Shown here: positions 59,558 to 64,000 of the stretch, one piece after another
Position numbering within the stretch: the first letter of the stretch is position 1
Layout: each line of letters opens with the position of its first letter
NCBI GenBank assembly: GCA_934169925.1
Contig: CAKPOO010000006.1
Location: 1 to 64,000 of the forward strand
Origin: an uncultured Clostridia bacterium
GTDB taxonomy: Bacteria; Bacillota; Clostridia; TANB77; CAG-465
Length of the DNA stretch: 64,000 nt
Reading direction: 5' to 3'
Program-made: the position numbers and the translations under genes
Notes under the pieces: generated by a model
Told to the model about the DNA's origin: nothing
The model's input: the letters and a program-made list of their open reading frames with translations, nothing else
Databases searched by the model: none

Positions 59558-61441
59558 AACGTTTTCTAAAAATTCATTTAGTTTTTCAATAGGAATAGGT
59601 TTTGAGTATAAATATCCTTGCAAATAATCTGCTTGCATTTTGAAGCAAAAACCTTCTTCATCTTTTGTTTCAACACCTTCAAATAATGTTAAATATCCAA
59701 TTTTCTTAAAAATATCAGAAAAATTTACAACCATATAATTACATTCTTTTGAAGTGTCTGAAAGTGTAAGTAGAGATTTGTCAAATTTAATTATATCAAT
59801 AGGTAATTCTAGTATCCTATCAAAGTTTGAATATCCAGTTCCAAAGTCATCCAAATAAAACTTAAATCCTAATTTCTTCAAGAAAATTATTTTTTGTTTT
59901 ATTGATTTGAAGTCTTTGTATGCTCTTGATTCTGTAATTTCAATTGCAATTTTGGAATAGTCAATATTATAATTTGAGATAATGTTAATTATGTCTGTAC
60001 AAAAATTATCATCTAAAACTTCTAATATTGAAAAATTAACAGAAATTCTACTTACAATGTCAGTATTTTTTTCTAAGAACATACAAACTTTGTTTAAGAT
60101 GATTTCTGATAGAATATGGATTATTCCTAGATCTTCTGCTAGTGGAATAAAATTGTCAGGAACAATAATTCCTACTTTTTCTAGTTTTAATCTCATTAAA
60201 GCTTCTGCACAATCAAAATTTTTCTTGTTAACATTATATACTGGTTGTACAAAAGTTAAGACTCTACTATCGTTAGAATCTTTTTTCTTTGCAATATCTA
60301 AAAGTTCAGATTTTATATATTCTGTAGTTGTATATGCATCTAAATCTTCAAATGTTGCAAAATTAACAGTATTTATATTTGTTTTACCATACATGAATTT
60401 ACAAAAGTTAACAAAGTCTGTAGCTGTTTTTAAAGCATCAAAAAAGGGTATTATTGTGATCCTATAATCAAGTTTGTAATTTATATATAATTCATCCAAT
60501 GCTTTTTGTATTGTTTTAGTGTCTAGGTTATTATTTTTATAAATAAACAATAATGAATTATCTGAAATTTTAAAAGTAAAGTTTCTGTAGTGTATATCTT
60601 TACAAAACTTGATAAAATCTAATCGTAACTGTCTGGTATACATCGACTTTGAAAAATCTTTAACATAAATATTACAAATTGAATATTGAATAGTTCTTCT
60701 TTTTTTATTTTTCCTTTTAAAATTTGTATAATAGGTTAAAAAAGCACTAAAATCTAAAGAACAAAAATCAACATCATACGAATTTTTATGAAAAAGAATA
60801 AATGTAGTGACTATAGGCATTAAAAATGTAAAGCATGTGTAAGTACTGGTATTATATAGTACTTCTATAAATATAGTTAAAACAGATATAAAAAATACTA
60901 AAAAAATACAGTTTGATATTTTCTTTGCTATTATAATGTTATTTTTAAGAAGTAACGAAATTAATTGAAGCATACATAAAAAATAAGATATAGCAAATAC
61001 ATTTAAATTTCCATCTTGTACTAATGTACCATTGCTTGTTATATAAAAGTCATATTTAAATAATGGTAATATGAGATATAAAGCACAAAATACAAAGTAG
61101 CAAAATGTCATCACTTTTTTTATAATTTGATCTGATAAGTCAAGTAAACTGTAAATGTATAAGTAGAATATAAATAAAAGAGAAGTTAGAGATATAAAAT
61201 ATATACTCTTAATTAGGTAAATTGCAATGCTTGTAATTAATGTATTTATTGTTTTATCAATAAAGCAGTAATTAAGCAGAGCGTTAGAAAAAGCTGCAAT
61301 ACACAGCAAAGTTAAACTTGTATTTAGATACTTGTACCGTTTAGTTGATTTTGAGTATACAATTGCTGAAATGATTTTCAAAATGATACAAAAAGTAAAT
61401 GTAACTATATCAACTTGTGGGTAGTAGTTTCCCATAACCAT
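59552..61441 (-). CDS. Membrane cyclic-di-GMP phosphodiesterase (EAL domain, degenerate GGDEF)
   Basis: A 629-residue protein: about seven membrane helices (1-220), a GGDEF-like domain that has lost its motif (KISDNSLLFIYK where GGDEF would be; about 235-375), then an EAL domain with its metal and catalytic residues, namely E413 in EALMRL, N in VNFS, E in EITES, D531-D532 in LDDFGTGYS, K in IKFDKSLL and the EGVET loop. It should hydrolyse c-di-GMP to pGpG. AAAGGAGG precedes the start. No diguanylate cyclase is in the window. Confidence 0.93.
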   Translation of the reverse strand: MVMGNYYPQVDIVTFTFCIILKIISAIVYSKSTKRYKYLNTSLTLLCIAAFSNALLNYCFIDKTINTLITSIAIYLIKSIYFISLTSLLFIFYLYIYSLLDLSDQIIKKVMTFCYFVFCALYLILPLFKYDFYITSNGTLVQDGNLNVFAISYFLCMLQLISLLLKNNIIIAKKISNCIFLVFFISVLTIFIEVLYNTSTYTCFTFLMPIVTTFILFHKNSYDVDFCSLDFSAFLTYYTNFKRKNKKRRTIQYSICNIYVKDFSKSMYTRQLRLDFIKFCKDIHYRNFTFKISDNSLLFIYKNNNLDTKTIQKALDELYINYKLDYRITIIPFFDALKTATDFVNFCKFMYGKTNINTVNFATFEDLDAYTTTEYIKSELLDIAKKKDSNDSRVLTFVQPVYNVNKKNFDCAEALMRLKLEKVGIIVPDNFIPLAEDLGIIHILSEIILNKVCMFLEKNTDIVSRISVNFSILEVLDDNFCTDIINIISNYNIDYSKIAIEITESRAYKDFKSIKQKIIFLKKLGFKFYLDDFGTGYSNFDRILELPIDIIKFDKSLLTLSDTSKECNYMVVNFSDIFKKIGYLTLFEGVETKDEEGFCFKMQADYLQGYLYSKPIPIEKLNEFLENVK

Positions 61442-61691
61442 AAAAAATCCTCCTTTAATAATAGTTATTATATAAAATTTTTCTGTTCGTGTATGGAAAA
61501 TTATACCATTTTATGTTTGCAAAGTCAATTTAAAATACAATAATATAGGTAAAGTTAGAATTTAAATTTATTCTTTTAAAGTAATATGACTTTTATGATT
61601 TATATATAAAAATAGATATAATGTATAGATTGTTAATTTAAATAATGATATAATTTTTGTAGTAATTTAAATAAAGTTTAGGAGGGAAAAT

Positions 61692-62096
61692 ATGGATAAA
61701 AGAATGAATAAAGATGAATTAATTAGTTTAATTGAAAGTTTAGGTATTGATAAAAATGAGTTTTGGGTTTTATCAAGTGGAGCTTTGGTGTTACGTGGAA
61801 TTTATCCTGATGCTGGTGATTTAGACATAGCAGTTACAAAAAAAGGATTAGAAGAATTAAAAAGTAAATACGATTTAAAAGAAAAATCTGAAGGATGGTA
61901 TACTGTAAATGATAAAGTAGAATGTGTTCTTGATATAAAGGAAGATTGGAAGATAGAAAAATTTGGTGAGTATAATTTACAAAGTATTGAAAAATATTAT
62001 GATTATTTAAAATCAAGCAGTAGACCAAAAGATAAAGCAAGAATTCCTTTAGTTGAAGAATTTATGAAAAATAGAGATAATGGAGTGAAAAAATAA
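61692..62096 (+). CDS. Minimal nucleotidyltransferase-like protein
   Basis: A 134-residue protein whose centre, WVLSSGALVLRGIYPDAGDLDIAV, resembles the active site of the DNA polymerase-beta type nucleotidyltransferases: a G-S-like turn followed by D-x-D in DLDIAV. The rest (KVECVLDIKED, then YNLQSIEKYYDYLKSS) is in keeping with AbiEii/MNT-like minimal enzymes that modify RNA, protein or other targets. AGGAGGG precedes the ATG. The stop overlaps the next start by one base, pairing it with an ASCH protein. Confidence 0.7.
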   Translation: MDKRMNKDELISLIESLGIDKNEFWVLSSGALVLRGIYPDAGDLDIAVTKKGLEELKSKYDLKEKSEGWYTVNDKVECVLDIKEDWKIEKFGEYNLQSIEKYYDYLKSSSRPKDKARIPLVEEFMKNRDNGVKK

Positions 62097-62479
62097 TGAA
62101 AGTTTTAACTATAAGACAACCATGGGCAACTTTAATCATGCTTGGATATAAAAGATTTGAATTTAGAAGTTGGCAAACAAAATATAGAGGAGATTTGCTT
62201 ATACATGCTGGTAAAGGCGTAGATAAAGAAGCAATGAAAAGATTAGCAAAATATCTTCCAGAAGAATTGCCATATGGAAAAATTTTAGGCAAAGTTACGT
62301 TAGTAGATTGCATAGAATGTAATGAAAATTTTAAAAATATGTGTTTAAAAGAAAATAAGGATATATATGCCAAAAGTAGTTTTGTTGAAAAATATGCTTG
62401 GCAATTAGATAATGTGAAAGTTTTTGATAAACAAATAGATGCAAAGGGAAAGTTAAGTTTATGGGAGTATGAGATATAA
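62096..62479 (+). CDS. ASCH domain protein
   Basis: A 127-residue ASCH-fold protein with the clear signature LTIRQPWATLIMLGYKRFEF, SWQTKYRGDLLIHAGKG, GKILGKVTLVDCIE and the C-terminal WAWQLDN-like turn (YAWQLDNVKVF). ASCH proteins bind RNA or nucleosides; some are ribonucleases or amidohydrolases. It starts inside the stop of the nucleotidyltransferase-like gene, which suggests a joint role. This type is common in phage and plasmid-borne contexts, though no other mobile gene is seen. Confidence 0.88.
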   Translation: MKVLTIRQPWATLIMLGYKRFEFRSWQTKYRGDLLIHAGKGVDKEAMKRLAKYLPEELPYGKILGKVTLVDCIECNENFKNMCLKENKDIYAKSSFVEKYAWQLDNVKVFDKQIDAKGKLSLWEYEI

Positions 62480-62665
62480 TTGATTAGAAAGTTGAGATTA
62501 TTAATAAATACACTTTTCTTTTTGAAAAGTAATATGAGCAATAAAATTGATACTTCATCGTAACGTATTGTTAGACAAAAATTTAAAAAGTGATAGAAAG
62601 GTAAATTATTATTTAACTGTTTTTAAAATAAAAATAGATTTTTGATAAATTTGTAATATAAAATT
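62480..62665. other. Intergenic stretch after the ASCH gene
   Basis: No gene supported. A small inverted repeat (ACTTTTC/GAAAAGT, near 62511-62530) lies just after the ASCH gene, without a T tract. Confidence 0.4.
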
Positions 62666-62710
62666 CCAAAAAAATAAATCTCGATATTTGTTAGTATATC
62701 GAGATTTATT
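62666..62710 (-). terminator. Long perfect hairpin terminator (minus strand)
   Basis: AATAAATCTCGATAT (62673-62687) pairs over 15 bp with 62696-62710. Seven T follow on the minus strand, so it ends the small gene at 62839-63030. Confidence 0.8.
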
Positions 62711-62823
62711 GTATGTCTATTATACCATAAAATAAGGCAATATGAAAGAATAACAAGGCTATTATTACTAAATATACAATAATATAAAAATTTAGAAAAG
62801 TACAATGGTATGAGTATGTGTTG

Positions 62824-62841
62824 TTATTATTATTATTATTA
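62824..62841. repeat. Six tandem TTA triplets
   Basis: The triplets read as six in-frame TAA stops at the end of the minus-strand small gene. A simple repeat of this kind can slip in replication, but here changes would not alter the protein. Confidence 0.85.
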
Positions 62842-63030
62842 TTTGATTTTTCTTAATTGAACAGGATTTTGTATACTATCATATTTATTAGTTAATTCTT
62901 CTATCTTTTCCTTTATTCTTTTATCCACTTTATTAATATCAAATCCATTAGGATATATTTTCATTAATTCTTTATCTAAATCAATAATATATTCTTTTTT
63001 TAACAAATTTTGAATTTGTTTTTCTGTCAT
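62839..63030 (-). CDS. Small protein of unknown function
   Basis: A 63-residue, highly charged, probably helical protein (MTEKQIQNLLKKEYIIDL; KVDKRIKEKIEELTNKY), with no membrane segment or known domain. I start at the ATG at 63030 after AGGTC; a codon six residues upstream (63048) is also open. A strong terminator downstream supports a real unit. Confidence 0.6.
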   Translation of the reverse strand: MTEKQIQNLLKKEYIIDLDKELMKIYPNGFDINKVDKRIKEKIEELTNKYDSIQNPVQLRKIK

Positions 63031-63407
63031 TTTAAGACCTACAAACAATTCTAATATGCAAATAATCGCAGTGAAGTTTATAATTTTTCTAGAAATAATT
63101 GCTATTTTTACAACAATTAACTAACGTATATTATATCATTTTTATTTTTCTAGTCAATTGAATAAAACTTGTACTTTATGTGACAATATTTATTTATCAA
63201 TTTTATTATTTATGTAGATAGTGTTATTTTAATTTTAGGTATAATTTTCATTATTTGATTAGATGTGTTTATTTTAGGAAAACATAAAAAAATTGTTAAA
63301 TTTATTCGTAATTGTATAAGAAAATGATGTAAAATATTTGTAAGTAATAGATAATTATTTACCTAATAATTTTAAAAGGTATGATGAAATACTAAGGAGA
63401 GGATGTA
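63031..63407. other. AT-rich intergenic stretch
   Basis: About 375 bases with no supported gene. It should carry the promoters of the divergent small genes, but I see no hexamer pair with good spacing. Confidence 0.4.
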
Positions 63408-63503
63408 ATGTTTTATGATAATGGATTTGATGATTTTGTTGATAAAAAACTAAAAGAATATAAAAATTTTTTTCAAGATGATTTTCCGTTGATGGAATTT
63501 TAA
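63408..63503 (+). CDS. Very small ORF with a good ribosome site
   Basis: Thirty-one residues, MFYDNGFDDFVDKKLKEYKN onward, after AAGGAGAGGATGT. A second short frame (MIFKDDKNSN) overlaps directly after, so this could be the broken start of a longer gene. No family is recognisable. Confidence 0.4.
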   Translation: MFYDNGFDDFVDKKLKEYKNFFQDDFPLMEF

Positions 63504-63586
63504 ATATGATATTTAAAGATGATAAAAATAGTAATATTTGTAACAAAGTTATGTAGGAATACATTTATTTTTCGCGAATAATATGA

Positions 63587-63592
63587 TATAAT
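63587..63592 (+). promoter_or_regulatory. Extended -10 for the small gene at 63632
   Basis: TGATATAAT, with TTCGCGAA as a small palindrome just upstream (63571-63578) and no clear -35. Confidence 0.45.
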
Positions 63593-63631
63593 GCATTACA
63601 ATAAATAGAAAGATTTTTATTAGGAGGTAAA

Positions 63632-63799
63632 ATGAAAATCGAGGAAAAATTAGCTGAAATTCTTTTAAAAGAAGCATGTGGAATTTATACAGAGTTTGAT
63701 GCAGCAAAAGACTTTGTGATCTCTATAATAAATTTATTTGTAATCGATAATGAGGAAAAGAAAAAAGCTATAGCAATGGTAGAGAAAGCTAAAATATAG
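63632..63799 (+). CDS. Small protein of unknown function
   Basis: A 55-residue protein with a strong AGGAGGTAAA site and a -10 upstream. Sequence: MKIEEKLAEILLKEACGIY to the end KAIAMVEKAKI; an acidic-basic helical protein with one cysteine and a hydrophobic patch (FVISIINLFVI). No family recognised. The 200 bases after it hold only an AT-rich frame running off the window edge. Confidence 0.6.
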   Translation: MKIEEKLAEILLKEACGIYTEFDAAKDFVISIINLFVIDNEEKKKAIAMVEKAKI

Positions 63800-64000
63800 C
63801 TGAACAATATTTAAATAATAATAACATTAAAAATTATTAAACAATTTTGTCATGATATTAAAATATATATTTTAATAATATTATTTTGCTATACATAATT
63901 TTAATATTTATAATATCTTTAGTTATTACAACAATAGATTCTACTTTATTGATGAGTGTTTTTGAAGTAGTGCTTTCTGCATATTTTACATTAATTTATG

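Noticed and set aside
59982..60467. Plus-strand frame inside the EAL gene (161 codons)
   Set aside because: Shadow of the minus-strand EAL gene with intact catalytic motifs.
63862..64000. Partial hydrophobic reading frame at the right edge
   Set aside because: Open to the end of the window, but no convincing start or ribosome site; the sequence is too short and AT-rich to call.

Overview
The window is about 64 kb of AT-rich, densely packed chromosome from a low-GC Gram-positive bacterium. Standard code fits (TGA acts as a stop), Shine-Dalgarno sites are strong (AGGAGG type), and TTGACA/TATAAT promoters and hairpin-plus-T terminators lie between most units. A ranthipeptide precursor of the SCIFF type, a fused aldehyde/alcohol dehydrogenase (AdhE), a split transketolase, FtsEX-PcsB-like, DivIVA, SepF and a SipW/TasA-like cluster together point to an anaerobic member of the Clostridia, perhaps a gut lineage. 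I cannot name a species. No phage, IS element, CRISPR array or integrase is visible.

Layout. 1-6842: end of a tRNA (probably Asn), two small membrane proteins, ruvA-ftsE-ftsX-M23 hydrolase, sepF, divIVA, prfA. 6843-22809: the core information-processing block (rpoB-rpoC, rpsL-rpsG-fusA-tuf) with a transglutaminase-like protein and an MFS-like transporter inserted, then acpP and rnc. 22715-28429: radical SAM/Elp3-like protein, an Alg14/Alg13-type glycosyltransferase pair, YitT, split transketolase, and an unknown coiled-coil gene on the minus strand. 28588-32448: a SipW-type signal peptidase, two proteins with SipW-dependent (TasA-like) signals and a DUF5305-like membrane protein, probably a matrix or surface-fibre system. 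32471-35826: a minus-strand dTDP-rhamnose operon (rfbD-A-C-B) with codon use unlike its neighbours. 36040-43205: small SRP RNA, dnaX, ybaB, recR, murI, a WalRK-like two-component system and tatD. 43232-52347: XRE regulator, adhE, an unknown Q/N-rich protein, and a MarR regulator with a heterodimeric ABC exporter. 52433-57471: LCP ligase, an orphan SCIFF peptide, DUF4186, a CmpB-like membrane protein, an SDR, three tandem non-coding RNA genes and a pentapeptide-repeat protein. 57903-64000: polysaccharide deacetylase, a membrane EAL phosphodiesterase, a nucleotidyltransferase-like/ASCH pair and small ORFs.

The most unusual part is 55810-56778. Three paralogous ~210-230 nt RNA genes lie in tandem, each with its own promoter and terminator. 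Each carries a nearly invariant 59-nt core that can fold like a tRNA without an anticodon arm: a 7-bp acceptor-like stem extendable to 9 bp, a D-arm-like hairpin with GG in the loop, and a T-arm with a TTCRATT loop. Base changes between the copies preserve pairing. I cannot tell from sequence alone whether this is a new class or a divergent member of a known Bacillota RNA such as the raiA-motif RNA.

Other regulatory signals stand out. There is a perfect WalR-type box before the walR-like gene, a near-perfect palindrome over the MarR-operon promoter, an intrinsic terminator inside the rpoB leader, and structured intergenic RNAs between rpsL and rpsG and between fusA and tuf. Much of the window supports cell-envelope growth and its control (FtsEX-hydrolase, SepF, DivIVA, WalRK, LCP, MurI, dTDP-rhamnose, deacetylase) around a translation/transcription core.
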